DNA from: Jannaschia seosinensis
GTDB taxonomy: Bacteria; Pseudomonadota; Alphaproteobacteria; Rhodobacterales; Rhodobacteraceae
Assembly: GCF_001408515.1 (NCBI RefSeq)
Contig: NZ_CYPR01000253.1
Location: 1-64,000, forward strand
DNA length: 64,000 nucleotides
Direction of reading: 5' to 3'
Position numbers and translations under genes: made by a program. This document shows positions 16,311-25,912 of the stretch, piece by piece (position 1 is the stretch's first letter; every line of letters begins with the position of its first letter). The notes under the pieces were generated by a model. That model saw only the letters and a list, made by a program, of their open reading frames with translations. It made no database searches and was not told the DNA's origin.

Positions 16311-17267
16311 TCACACGGGGCCCGGTTCGCCCACCAGTTCTCGGGCGATCTGGCGGACGATGGGGCGCGCTTCCTCCGCGGTCATGCCGACGCGCAGGCG
16401 CTCGTCGTAGAGAATGCGCAGAAGAAGTTCATCGTGATAGGTCAGCAGCGCGAATTCCTCGTCGTCGTTGAAGATCGAGGGACGCACGGCCGGGCTGTCA
16501 TTTGGAAGGCCGAGGCCTTGGGCGATCTCCTCGTGATAGCAGGCCAGCCGGAAGAGGTCGGGATGTTCCGCACGCACGAAGGCGATGGCGGAGACGTAGC
16601 TGTCGGGTGCGTCCGTCGAAGACGAGGCATAGACCGCGCAATAGATGGAGCGGTCGAGTCTTGTGATTTCATGCACGGTGGCGCGGGTCAGGCCGGGTTC
16701 GGCGGCGCTGATCCGGGGGCCGAGGTCACGCTGCTCGTCGGTATTTCCGACGAAGAGGTGAAAGTTGCCGCGCGATCCGACGACGCTGATCGGGTGCCCG
16801 CTGATCCGGCTCAGGCGGGCGACATATTGCTCAATGCGGGTGCGGTCGGCGGCTTGTATGGCTGGATCGACGGACTTGCCGAAATGGATCTGGAGGCGAA
16901 CGGGACGCTCCCACCGGCGCAGCTCGGCCTGGTTCTGGCGCGCAACGTAGCGGCCGTCGACCTGCATGTATTCGGAGAACAGCGCGATCCGCTCAAAATT
17001 GCGCGCCAGCGTTGTCGCATCGACCCGCGCATCCGCACCGCCACCATCGCGGCGCATGTACCCCCGAGCCAGCAGATCGGTTTGACGGCGCTCATAGAAC
17101 GCCTTGGCCGAATGGCTTTCCAACGACGGCTTTTCCGGGGCCGGGGGGCGAACCGGACGGGGCGCCGGCGTGGGGGCCGGCACGATCGGCGACGGCGCCG
17201 CGCAGGCGGTCACCCCCGCCAAGGCGGTCGCGGCCAGAAGGCTGCGGAGGGGGCGGCCAGTTTTCAT
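16311..17267 (-). CDS. DUF2927 family lipoprotein
   Basis: A 318-residue predicted lipoprotein. The signal peptide ends in the lipobox LAGVTAC (Cys22), followed by a proline-rich stretch (about residues 24-50) that probably spans the periplasm. The C-terminal part matches the DUF2927 pattern: a central CAVYASSS segment, then CYHEEIAQGLGLPNDSP and FALLTYHDELLLRILYD. The H-E-E-x-x-Q arrangement recalls zincin-type metal sites, but I would not assign peptidase activity. The ATG at 17267 overlaps the telA stop by ATGA, so it is translated with telA. Confidence 0.85.
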   Translation of the reverse strand: MKTGRPLRSLLAATALAGVTACAAPSPIVPAPTPAPRPVRPPAPEKPSLESHSAKAFYERRQTDLLARGYMRRDGGGADARVDATTLARNFERIALFSEYMQVDGRYVARQNQAELRRWERPVRLQIHFGKSVDPAIQAADRTRIEQYVARLSRISGHPISVVGSRGNFHLFVGNTDEQRDLGPRISAAEPGLTRATVHEITRLDRSIYCAVYASSSTDAPDSYVSAIAFVRAEHPDLFRLACYHEEIAQGLGLPNDSPAVRPSIFNDDEEFALLTYHDELLLRILYDERLRVGMTAEEARPIVRQIARELVGEPGPV

Positions 17268-18460
17268 CGCGGCCCCGGCACCGCGGTCCCGGCCGTATCG
17301 CCCGTCCCGGTGCCCCGGGCGCGGGCGGAGGACAACGTCTCGCGCAGTTCCTTTTCCATCCCCTCAAGCTCTTTCTCGGCCTCGACACGGCGCGCCTTGC
17401 CTTCGTCGGCGATCTGCAGGCTCTCGTTGATGGTGGCAATCAGATCCTCGTTGGCCTGCTTGACGGCTGCCACATCGAACACGCCGCGTTCCATCTCGGA
17501 CCGTACGACCGCGTTCGCATCGCGCAGGTTCTTGGCATTCGCCGTCAGAAGCTCGTTCGTCAGGTCGTTGGCGTCACGCACCGCCTCGGCGGCCTCGCGG
17601 GAACGCTGGATCGTGACCGCCTGGGCAAGCTGCGTTTCCCACAGCGGCACCGTATTCACGAGGGTCGAGTTGATCTTGGTCACGAGGCTCTTGTCGTTTT
17701 CCTGCACCAGCCGGATCGAGGGCAGGGACTGCATCGTCACCTGCCGTGTCAGCTTCAGGTCGTGGACCCGCCGCTCCAGATCGTCGCGGGCTGCCCGCAG
17801 GTCGCGAAGCTCCTGTGCGCCGACCATCTTGTCGTCCTCGGGCAGGGCAGCCAGCTCCGCCTCCTTGGCGGGGACCGCCGTGGCGTCGAGATCCGCCAGC
17901 TTCGCCTCGCCCGCCGCGATGTAGAGGCCCAGCTCCTCATAGAAGTCGAGCGTCCGGTCGTAGAGCAGGTCAAGCGCCTTGATGTCCTTCAGAAGCCCGT
18001 GCTCATGGCGCAGGAGATCCTCCGTCACGCGGTCGATCTGGCCCTGAACGTCCTCGAACCGGGAGACGAACTTGGCGAAGGGGGCCGCGCGGCCGCTCAA
18101 CTTCTCCCACCAGGACCGCTTGCGCCGCACGTCCAGTTCGCTGACGGAGAAGCCGCGGATCGTGGACACCATGGAGCGCAGGGAATCGCCGGCCGGGCCC
18201 ACATCCTTGTTCTTCACGTCGGCCAGCATCGACTGGCTGATCTGCTGCAACTCCGCCTGTGCGGTCGAGCCGAACGAGATGATCGACTGCGTATTGCTCA
18301 TGTCGAGCTCTTCCATCCGGCGGCGGATACCGGCGGCAACGGGTTCCGGCGCCTGATCCAGTGCAACGACCTCCGTCCCAGGCTCGCGCAGCGGAGCGGC
18401 GGTAATCTCGCTGACCTGAGCCGAATCCTCGGCGGCCTTGGTGCGGGTTGCGGTGTCCAT
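17264..18460 (-). CDS. telA: TelA-family 'toxic anion resistance' protein
   Basis: A 398-residue cytoplasmic, mainly alpha-helical protein of the TelA family. The family was named for tellurite resistance, but its biochemical role is unresolved and more often linked to envelope stress. Features include FGSTAQAELQQISQSML near residue 65, followed by long coiled-coil-prone segments (LERRVHDLKLTRQVTMQS, ESLQIADEGKARR). QLAQAVTIQRSREAAEAV and NSTLVNTVPLWETQ are characteristic of the family. There is no transmembrane segment. It is three bases downstream of XpaC and overlaps the DUF2927 gene, so all three are one transcript. Tellurite resistance itself is not implied by the sequence. Confidence 0.9.
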   Translation of the reverse strand: MDTATRTKAAEDSAQVSEITAAPLREPGTEVVALDQAPEPVAAGIRRRMEELDMSNTQSIISFGSTAQAELQQISQSMLADVKNKDVGPAGDSLRSMVSTIRGFSVSELDVRRKRSWWEKLSGRAAPFAKFVSRFEDVQGQIDRVTEDLLRHEHGLLKDIKALDLLYDRTLDFYEELGLYIAAGEAKLADLDATAVPAKEAELAALPEDDKMVGAQELRDLRAARDDLERRVHDLKLTRQVTMQSLPSIRLVQENDKSLVTKINSTLVNTVPLWETQLAQAVTIQRSREAAEAVRDANDLTNELLTANAKNLRDANAVVRSEMERGVFDVAAVKQANEDLIATINESLQIADEGKARRVEAEKELEGMEKELRETLSSARARGTGTGDTAGTAVPGPR

Positions 18461-18463
18461 CTC

Positions 18464-19348
18464 TCAGTCTCCCGTTGTCAGGCCGTCGGCCTTCAGGCGG
18501 TCCCGCAGGACCTCGATCTCTACGTCCAGATCGGTGCGGTCCGACAGGAGGAGCGTCTCCCGCTTGGCCTCCATCGCGCGGTCCAGATCGTCGAGCAGCG
18601 CAAAGTAATCGGTCCGCGCCACCGGATCGCGGGTCGCCGCGTAGAGGTTGGCGAATTTTGCCGTCGCGTCACGCGCGCCCATCAGATACACGCCCAGATA
18701 GCGCCGCGCGGCGGTCAGATCGCGCGGATCGTCCTCCACCGTGCGGAACATGGCGCGCGCGGTCGCGGCGACCCGGTCGACCCGCGCCTCGGCCTCCCGG
18801 TCGCGGGCGTGCTTCACCGCTTCGCGCATCGCCTCCAGGTGCTTTTCGGCCTCGGCGATCGTCCGCGCCACCCGTTCGGTCTGAAAGGCGTCGACGCCCT
18901 CCATGCCCTTGTCGCGCATCGGATCGGTGCCAAAGGCCACGACATGCAGCACCCCCGCAACCAACCCGTAGACCGCCGCCGGCAAAAGCCCGGACAATCC
19001 CGTTGCCGCGGCAAGCGTCACCCCGAGGCCCACAGCCACCGCGCCCAGTATCTTGCGGGGCAGGGCGGGTCGCCGGGCGACGCGCCGTTCCGCCCAAGCC
19101 GCCTCGGCCTTAAGGCCCTCGCGCGTCAGGACGCCGCTGCCGAAGATCGCGGCCCCGGCCAGCAGGTTTCCGGCCAGTCCGACCGGCCCGCCCTGCGTGA
19201 ACGCGAAGATCACCGGAACCAGCGCCAGCGCCATCAGGATCGCCGTTCGCGCGCGGCCCTTTAGCGGCCGCGCGAGCGGCGCTGGCTTCGTGCGCGCCGC
19301 CTCCGTCGCGCCACCGGGGCTGAACTGACCTCCAAAACGACGGGCCAA
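18464..19348 (-). CDS. XpaC-like membrane protein (5-bromo-4-chloroindolyl phosphate hydrolysis family)
   Basis: A 294-residue membrane protein of the XpaC family, almost always found beside telA. The N-terminal half has hydrophobic segments (AILMALALVPVIFAFT, AGNLLAGAAIFGSGVL, ILGAVAVGLGVTLAAATGL, AAVYGLVAGVLHVVAFG). The C-terminal half is soluble and helical (AEKHLEAMREAVKHARDR, then LDVEIEVLRDRLKADGL). The frame begins with TTG at 19348, three bases after the stop of a small upstream open frame, so it is probably translated by coupling. The family name records an old phosphatase phenotype, and no catalytic site is visible. Its partner is likely TelA. Confidence 0.82.
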   Translation of the reverse strand: MARRFGGQFSPGGATEAARTKPAPLARPLKGRARTAILMALALVPVIFAFTQGGPVGLAGNLLAGAAIFGSGVLTREGLKAEAAWAERRVARRPALPRKILGAVAVGLGVTLAAATGLSGLLPAAVYGLVAGVLHVVAFGTDPMRDKGMEGVDAFQTERVARTIAEAEKHLEAMREAVKHARDREAEARVDRVAATARAMFRTVEDDPRDLTAARRYLGVYLMGARDATAKFANLYAATRDPVARTDYFALLDDLDRAMEAKRETLLLSDRTDLDVEIEVLRDRLKADGLTTGD

Positions 19349-19351
19349 GAC

Positions 19352-19456
19352 CTACAATCCCCCGCCGCTGAGCACACCCGTTCCCGCCAGTGCAACCAGC
19401 ACGGCGAGCGCGACGAACGCGGTTCTCTGCAACCCTTCGGAGCCCATGCGAGCCAT
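19352..19456 (-). CDS. Small single-pass membrane peptide (34 residues)
   Basis: A 34-codon frame reading MARMGSEGLQRTAFVALAVL, then a hydrophobic run and GTGVLSGGGL. It consists of a short polar N-terminus plus one transmembrane helix. GAGGGA and GGGAG lie just upstream; the second ATG at 19447 has the better spacing to GGGAG and may be the real start. It ends three bases before the TTG start of the XpaC gene, which suggests coupling. This supports it as a real gene despite its size. No family is recognised. Confidence 0.5.
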   Translation of the reverse strand: MARMGSEGLQRTAFVALAVLVALAGTGVLSGGGL

Positions 19457-19642
19457 CTCCCGTTGATCCCTCGTTAGATAGGGCACTCGCCCACCCGGTT
19501 GAACCCCGCCCGTTCCCGCGCCGCCCTTAGTTTTAGCGCGTCGCAACCCCGAAACCATGCCCGCTCGCCGCGGCGGCGGAAACGACCGGGCGTCGAAATC
19601 GCCCACATCTTGACCAGACGAAGCCGAGGGGCTACCGCAGGC

Positions 19643-19699
19643 TGCGAGGGGATTTGAACCAGCTTGCGGCCCTCGTGAAACAATCCGCTAAGAGGTCTG
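19643..19699 (+). ncRNA. SAM-II riboswitch (metA-type) upstream of metZ
   Basis: The stretch matches the SAM-II aptamer in order and spacing. P1 is CGAGGG (19645-19650) paired with CCCTCG (19670-19675). The loop is GATTTGAACC followed by AGCTTGCGG. After P1 comes the A-rich GTGAAACAAT, then CGCTAAGAGGTC, which can form the pseudoknot by pairing its GGT with the loop's ACC. SAM-II elements control methionine-synthesis genes in alphaproteobacteria by shutting off expression when SAM is abundant. The next gene is metZ, 57 bases downstream, and the biology fits. The segment also resembles a tRNA T-loop on the minus strand, which is coincidental. Confidence 0.87.
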
Positions 19700-19755
19700 G
19701 CGCTCGCGCCCCTTCCTCCGAATATGCTGCGACCAGGTCCCGAAGGAGGCCCGCC

Positions 19756-20949
19756 ATGAAGGACGAACACGCCCGTCGTCGCGCATCTCGCACGCTCGCG
19801 GTCCATGCCGGCACGCGCCGGTCGCAATACGGCGAAGTCAGCGAGGCGATGTTCCTCACGCAGGGCTTTGTCTACGACAGCGCCGAAGCCGCCGAAGCCC
19901 GGTTCCTCAAAGCTTCGCGCGACGAGTTCATCTATGCCCGCTATGGCAATCCGACCGTCGCGATGTTCGAGGACCGGATCGCCGCGCTGGAGGGGACGGA
20001 GGACGCCTTCGCGACCGCGTCCGGCATGGCGGCGGTCAACGGTGCGCTCATGTCGATGCTGCGCGCGGGTGATCACGTCGTCGCTGGGCGGGCCTTGTTC
20101 GGCTCCTGCCTCTATATTCTCGAAGAGATCCTGCCGCGCTTCGGGGTGGAGGTCACGTTGATCGACGGAACCGACCTCGCCGCGTGGGAGAACGCGATCC
20201 GGCCGGACACGAAAGCCGTGTTCTTCGAAAGCGTCTCCAATCCCGCGCTGGACGTGATCGACATCGCGGCCGTCGCGGAACTGGCCCATGCCGTCGGCGC
20301 GACCGTGATCGTCGATAACGTCTTCGCGACGCCGACCTATTCGCGCGCCGTCGAACTGGGGGCGGATGTCGTGGTCTATTCGACGACGAAGCATGTCGAC
20401 GGGCAGGGGCGCTGCCTCGGCGGCGTAATCTGCGGCACGACGGAATTCATTCGCGGTACGGCCGAGCCCTACCTCAAGCATACCGGCGGATCGATGAGCC
20501 CGTTCAACGCCTGGGTCATGCTCAAGGGGCTGGAGCATATGGGGCTGCGCGTCCGTGCGCAGGCCGAGACGGCGGAGCACATAGCCCTTGCGCTGGAGGG
20601 CCATCCGAAGCTGGCCCGCGTGCTCCATCCGCATCTCCCCTCCCACCCACAGCACGCCTTGGCCCGCGCGCAGATGGAGAAGGGCGGCACGGTCATCGCC
20701 ATCGATCTTGCCGGCGGAAAGGACGCGGCATTCCGGTTCCTCAACGCGCTGGAGATCGTCATCATCTCCAATAACCTCGGTGATGCGAAGTCCATCGCGA
20801 CCCATCCGGCGACCACCACGCATCAACGCCTGCCGGATGAGCAGAAGGAGATGCTCGGGATCACGCCCGGTCTCATCCGCCTGTCGCTGGGGCTGGAGGA
20901 TCCCGAAGATCTGCTCGCCGATGTGATGGCGGCACTCGACGCCGCCTGA
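19756..20949 (+). CDS. metZ: O-succinylhomoserine (O-acetylhomoserine) sulfhydrylase
   Basis: A 397-residue PLP-dependent enzyme of the Cys/Met metabolism family that makes homocysteine directly from an activated homoserine and sulfide. YARYGNPTVAMFEDRIAALE (about residues 60-79) and VDNVFATPTYSRA lie in the PLP-binding core. YSTTKHVDGQGR carries the Schiff-base lysine (Lys212). GGSMSPFNAWVMLKGLEHM and the late ISNNLGDAKSIATHPATTTH are typical of MetZ. The ATG at 19756 follows AAGGAGG (19743-19749). An in-frame TTG at 19654 lies inside the riboswitch and is not a start. It is controlled by the SAM-II riboswitch just upstream. Confidence 0.95.
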   Translation: MKDEHARRRASRTLAVHAGTRRSQYGEVSEAMFLTQGFVYDSAEAAEARFLKASRDEFIYARYGNPTVAMFEDRIAALEGTEDAFATASGMAAVNGALMSMLRAGDHVVAGRALFGSCLYILEEILPRFGVEVTLIDGTDLAAWENAIRPDTKAVFFESVSNPALDVIDIAAVAELAHAVGATVIVDNVFATPTYSRAVELGADVVVYSTTKHVDGQGRCLGGVICGTTEFIRGTAEPYLKHTGGSMSPFNAWVMLKGLEHMGLRVRAQAETAEHIALALEGHPKLARVLHPHLPSHPQHALARAQMEKGGTVIAIDLAGGKDAAFRFLNALEIVIISNNLGDAKSIATHPATTTHQRLPDEQKEMLGITPGLIRLSLGLEDPEDLLADVMAALDAA

Positions 20950-21150
20950 GGTCCCGGCGGTGCCCTTGGCCTTGCGGGTGCGACCACGCTTCCGCACGGG
21001 GCCTGCGCATCCGCGCACGCCTCTTCGGCTGGTCATTCGTGCGAAATTCATGAGGCTGCAATGTCGCAGGTGTTTCACGGAAACGAGTTGGCATTCCGCA
21101 GCGGAAGCCCCAAGTCTAGGAACGTGAGCGCGAACCGAGGGGAGCACGAC

Positions 21151-22191
<1,041 letters not shown>

Positions 22192-22366
22192 CGCATTCCC
22201 TTCGTTGTCGTTCTTTGCCCCAACAGTGCATTCGTCGATCCGTTCATCCCGAAGGATGCCTGATGGCGGGCCGCTCCGTCTTCCTACCTGATCACTCCCG
22301 GCGCCTCTGCCGTCCGCAGGTATCCGTCGCGGCGCAAAGGCGTGCGGCCCTTGCCGAGCCTGCCGC

Positions 22367-23596
22367 ATGATCCCCTCCTGGGCGGAGCTTGTCCGCACGT
22401 TCGGCCGCATCGGATTGCTCAGTTTCGGCGGTCCCGCGGCACAGATCGCCCTGATGCACCGCGAACTGGTCGAGCAGCGAGACTGGCTTGACGAGGCGAC
22501 GTTTCTGCGCGGTCTCGGCTTCTGCACATTGCTCCCCGGGCCCGAGGCGATGCAACTCGCGACCTTTGCCGGCTGGCGCCTGCGGGGCATGGGTGGCGGG
22601 CTTCTGGCGGGGCTGCTCTTCGTGTTGCCGGGCGCGGCGGTGATGATCGCGCTCGCCGCGCTCTATCTCGCCTATGGGCGCGTGCCCTCGGTCGAAGCGG
22701 CCTTTCTCGGGATCAAGGCGGCTGCTCTCGCCATTGTCGCGGGGGCGCTGTGGAAGCTGCGGGCCAAGGCACTGCGTGGGCCGCTGGCCGTGGCGGTGGC
22801 CATTGCCGCCTTCGTGGGGCTCTTCCTGCTGGGCCTGCCGTTCTGGGCGGTCCTTCTCGCGGCACTCCTCCTCGGCTTCGCCCTGCCCGAAGGGGAAACG
22901 GAACCCGCGGCAAAAGCGCCACCCGTCCGCACGTGGCGCATTGTTGCCACCTGGCTCGCGATCTGGTGGGCGCCGCTCCTCCTCCTGCTCCTGATCGCTC
23001 CGGAATCCGTCCCCGCACGGGCGGGGCTGTTCTTCTCCTGGCTCGCAACCGTAAGCTTCGGCGGCGCCTATGCCGTCCTCGCCGCCCTCGCGCAGACTGC
23101 CGTCGAGACGCATGGCTGGCTCACACCGGAGCAGATGGTCGACGGGTTGGGCCTTGCGGAAACCACGCCCGGGCCCCTGATCCTCGTGACGGTCTTCACC
23201 GGGTGGCTCGGCGGGGCGCAGGTCGGCCTCGGCACGGCGATCGTGACCGCTCTCGTCACGATCTGGGCGACCTTCGCGCCGTGCTTTTTGTGGATCTTCG
23301 CGGGCGCCCCCCATCTCGAGCGCCTGACGGCCCAGCCGCGCCTGCGCGGCGCGCTGTCGATGGTGTCGGCCGCCGTGGCGGGCGTGATCGCAAACCTGTC
23401 GCTGTGGTTCGCGGTCCACGTCCTGTTCGCCGAGGTCCGCCCCGGAACGCCGCCGGTTCCCGCCCTGTCGAGTTTCGTGCCCGAGGCGCTCGCGCTGGCG
23501 GTCTTTGCGCTCTTCTGGCTTCTCCTGCTCAGGCGCGGGGTGGTTGAGACGCTCGCCCTCGCCGCGATGGCCGGAACGGCGCTGCAGGCGTTCTAG
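22367..23596 (+). CDS. chrA: Chromate transporter (CHR family)
   Basis: A 409-residue two-domain CHR protein that exports chromate. The duplicated signature is clear: [20 protein letters not shown] in the N-half and [19 protein letters not shown] in the C-half. Each is followed by the G-L-G-x-x-x-x-x-P-G-P motif ([14 protein letters not shown] and [13 protein letters not shown]). About ten hydrophobic helices are visible. The ATG at 22367 overlaps the stop of a 35-codon upstream frame that I do not call. Its stop overlaps that of convergent glmM (CTAG). No regulator is adjacent. Confidence 0.92.
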   Translation: MIPSWAELVRTFGRIGLLSFGGPAAQIALMHRELVEQRDWLDEATFLRGLGFCTLLPGPEAMQLATFAGWRLRGMGGGLLAGLLFVLPGAAVMIALAALYLAYGRVPSVEAAFLGIKAAALAIVAGALWKLRAKALRGPLAVAVAIAAFVGLFLLGLPFWAVLLAALLLGFALPEGETEPAAKAPPVRTWRIVATWLAIWWAPLLLLLLIAPESVPARAGLFFSWLATVSFGGAYAVLAALAQTAVETHGWLTPEQMVDGLGLAETTPGPLILVTVFTGWLGGAQVGLGTAIVTALVTIWATFAPCFLWIFAGAPHLERLTAQPRLRGALSMVSAAVAGVIANLSLWFAVHVLFAEVRPGTPPVPALSSFVPEALALAVFALFWLLLLRRGVVETLALAAMAGTALQAF

Positions 23597-24939
23597 CCGG
23601 CCGCGCGCACGGCTCCGGCCACATCCTCAACCACACGGTCGAGAAGGCTGGCATCTTCGCATTCCGCCATGACGCGGATAAGCGGCTCCGTTCCTGAGGC
23701 CCGGATCAGAAGTCGACCGCAGCCGACCAGCTCCGCCTCAGCCGCGGCAATCGCCGAAACCACCGGCGCGGCGCTCAGGGGCGTGCTGCCGGCGGCGTAG
23801 CGTACGTTGTCGAGCCGCTGCGGCACCCGTTCGAAGCTTTGCATCAGGTCGGCGGCCGGCTTGCCCGTCCGCACCATCTCGGCCAGGAACTGCAGCCCCG
23901 CGATCAGGCCGTCGCCGGTCGTGGCGTAATCGGTCATGACGATATGGCCCGACTGCTCTCCGCCGAGGTTGAAGTTCCCCGCGCGCATCGCCTCGACCAC
24001 ATAACGATCGCCGACGCGCGTGCGCTGCAGCGTCAGACCCCGCCCGATCAGGAACCGCTCCAGCCCGAGGTTCGACATCACCGTCGCCACGAGGGTGCCG
24101 CCGCGCAAGCGCCCCTCCTCGGCCCAGCGCGCAGCGAAGAGCGCCATGAGTTGATCGCCATCGGCCACGCGGCCTTCGGCGTCGAGGATCATTACCCGGT
24201 CGGCATCGCCGTCGAGAGCGATGCCCACATCCGCCCCATGCGCCACGACCGCCTCGGCGCAGGTTTCCGTATGAGTCGATCCGCAGGCCTCGTTGATATT
24301 GCGCCCGTTGGGCGAGATGCCGACAGGGATCACCGTCGCGCCGAGTTCTGCTAACACGTCCGGAGCAGCGCGATAGGCCGCGCCATTCGCACAATCGATC
24401 ACGACCTTGAGCCCCTCCAGGGTCATCCCCGAAGGAATTGTCGTCTTGGCGTATTCGACATAGCGGCCGCGCCCATCGTCGATCCGCTTGGCGCGGCCGA
24501 TGTTCCGCGCATCGGCGGGCGCAACGCCCTCGGCGACCAATCGCTCGATCTCCGCCTCGACCTCGTCGCTGAGCTTGAAGCCGTCGGGCCCGAAGAACTT
24601 GATGCCGTTATCGTCGACCGGATTGTGGCTGGCCGAAATCATCACCCCCAGATCCGCCCGCATCGAACGTGCCAGCAGCCCGACCGCCGGAGTCGGAACT
24701 GGTCCCAGAAGCAGCACGTTCATCCCCGTCGATGTCAGCCCGGCCGTCAGCGCATTCTCGAGCATGTAGCCGGACAGGCGTGTGTCCTTGCCGATCACGA
24801 CACGGTGCGCCGCATGGCCCATATCGCTTTCGCGGCGAAAGAACCGACCGGCCGCGGCCCCGAGCCGCAACGCGATTTCCGCCGTCATGTTTCCTGAATT
24901 GGCGCGTCCGCGCACGCCGTCAGTTCCAAACAGGCCCAT
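23593..24939 (-). CDS. glmM: Phosphoglucosamine mutase
   Basis: A 448-residue GlmM converting glucosamine-6-phosphate to glucosamine-1-phosphate for peptidoglycan and LPS precursors. It starts [11 protein letters not shown] as usual. The catalytic phosphoserine lies in [20 protein letters not shown] (Ser104). The metal-binding loop is [10 protein letters not shown], the sugar-binding loop GGEQSGHIV, and the phosphate-binding loop [12 protein letters not shown] near the C-terminus. The start overlaps the end of folP by 20 bases, so the two genes are co-transcribed. The folB-folP-glmM order is familiar from Rhodobacteraceae. Confidence 0.96.
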   Translation of the reverse strand: MGLFGTDGVRGRANSGNMTAEIALRLGAAAGRFFRRESDMGHAAHRVVIGKDTRLSGYMLENALTAGLTSTGMNVLLLGPVPTPAVGLLARSMRADLGVMISASHNPVDDNGIKFFGPDGFKLSDEVEAEIERLVAEGVAPADARNIGRAKRIDDGRGRYVEYAKTTIPSGMTLEGLKVVIDCANGAAYRAAPDVLAELGATVIPVGISPNGRNINEACGSTHTETCAEAVVAHGADVGIALDGDADRVMILDAEGRVADGDQLMALFAARWAEEGRLRGGTLVATVMSNLGLERFLIGRGLTLQRTRVGDRYVVEAMRAGNFNLGGEQSGHIVMTDYATTGDGLIAGLQFLAEMVRTGKPAADLMQSFERVPQRLDNVRYAAGSTPLSAAPVVSAIAAAEAELVGCGRLLIRASGTEPLIRVMAECEDASLLDRVVEDVAGAVRAAG

Positions 24940-25912
24940 CTAAATCTCCAATCTGCCGCCAGAGGGCCAGCCCCTGCGCGATCTCCGCCACGTCATGGAC
25001 GCGGTGCATCTGCACGCCTTGTGCCACGGCCGCGAGGGTGATCGCCAGAGTGCCCGGCATCCGCTGATCGGCGCGCGGCGCATGGCCGATACGCCCAATG
25101 AAGCCCTTCCGAGAAACTCCCAGCAAGAGCGGCACGCCAAGACCGTGGAACAGGGCGATCCTGCGGATCAGCGCGAGGTTGTGCGCCTCCGTCTTGCCGA
25201 AGCCGATACCGGGATCGACAACGATCCGGGCACGGGGGATCCCGGCCGCTTCCGCGGCGGCAATCCGCGAGGCCAGCGCATCGAAGATATCGAACACGAC
25301 GTCGTCGTAGCGCGGGTCGTCCTGCATCGTCTCGGGCGTCGCCACGCTGTGCATTAGGCACAGTGCCGCGTCCGAAGCGGCAATCGTGGCGGCCATGTCC
25401 GGGTCGAAGGTCAGGCCCGAGACATCGTTGATCATCGCGGCCCCGGCCTCTACGGAAACCCGCGCAACCGCCGCCTTGCGGGTGTCGACGGAAATCGCCC
25501 GATGGGTGAGCGTAGCGAGGGCCGGGCGGATGCGTGCGATTTCCTCGTCAGCCGGAACTTCGCTTGCGCCCGGTCGCGTGCTCTCGCCGCCGATGTCGAT
25601 GATGTCGGCCGCTTCCATGGACTCGGCCTTGGTGCGCACCGCGGCCGGGTCGAAGTATCGGCCGCCGTCTGAAAAGCTGTCGGGCGTGACGTTGAGGACA
25701 CCCATCACGCTGGGCCTCGTCATCGGGATGCCGACGACCGGTCCACGTGTTTCGACAAGGGGGGCGAGGTCCGCGTCGGACAGGTCATGAACAGGCACGA
25801 TCTTGGACGGCCGATTACGCCTGAGGATTATCACCCGGTCGAACCGGACCCATCCCCCGGCAAGACATGGGCCGTCGGCATGCGGGCCGGTAAGCGGTAG
25901 AAGGTACTGCAT
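24920..25912 (-). CDS. folP: Dihydropteroate synthase
   Basis: A 330-residue DHPS joining 4-aminobenzoate to the pterin pyrophosphate in folate synthesis. The TIM-barrel motifs are in order: [53 protein letters not shown] and [10 protein letters not shown]. About 60 residues precede the catalytic core, a common extension in this family of bacteria. The ATG at 25912 shares one base with the folB stop (TGATG). The 3' end overlaps glmM by 20 bases. Confidence 0.95.
   Translation of the reverse strand: MQYLLPLTGPHADGPCLAGGWVRFDRVIILRRNRPSKIVPVHDLSDADLAPLVETRGPVVGIPMTRPSVMGVLNVTPDSFSDGGRYFDPAAVRTKAESMEAADIIDIGGESTRPGASEVPADEEIARIRPALATLTHRAISVDTRKAAVARVSVEAGAAMINDVSGLTFDPDMAATIAASDAALCLMHSVATPETMQDDPRYDDVVFDIFDALASRIAAAEAAGIPRARIVVDPGIGFGKTEAHNLALIRRIALFHGLGVPLLLGVSRKGFIGRIGHAPRADQRMPGTLAITLAAVAQGVQMHRVHDVAEIAQGLALWRQIGDLDGPVWN

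Noticed and set aside
19645-19665. tRNA-like T-loop (GGTTCAAATCCC on the minus strand) near metZ
   Set aside because: The arms do not pair as a T-stem and no acceptor or anticodon arm fits; the same bases are explained by the SAM-II riboswitch on the plus strand.
20950-21150. Zur-type or other metal-regulated operator before folE2
   Set aside because: No palindrome of the expected AT-rich form is visible in the 200-base upstream region.
22263-22370. 35-codon frame overlapping the chrA start (MAGRSVFLPDHS...)
   Set aside because: No ribosome-binding site and no recognisable pattern; the ATGA overlap with chrA alone is not enough.
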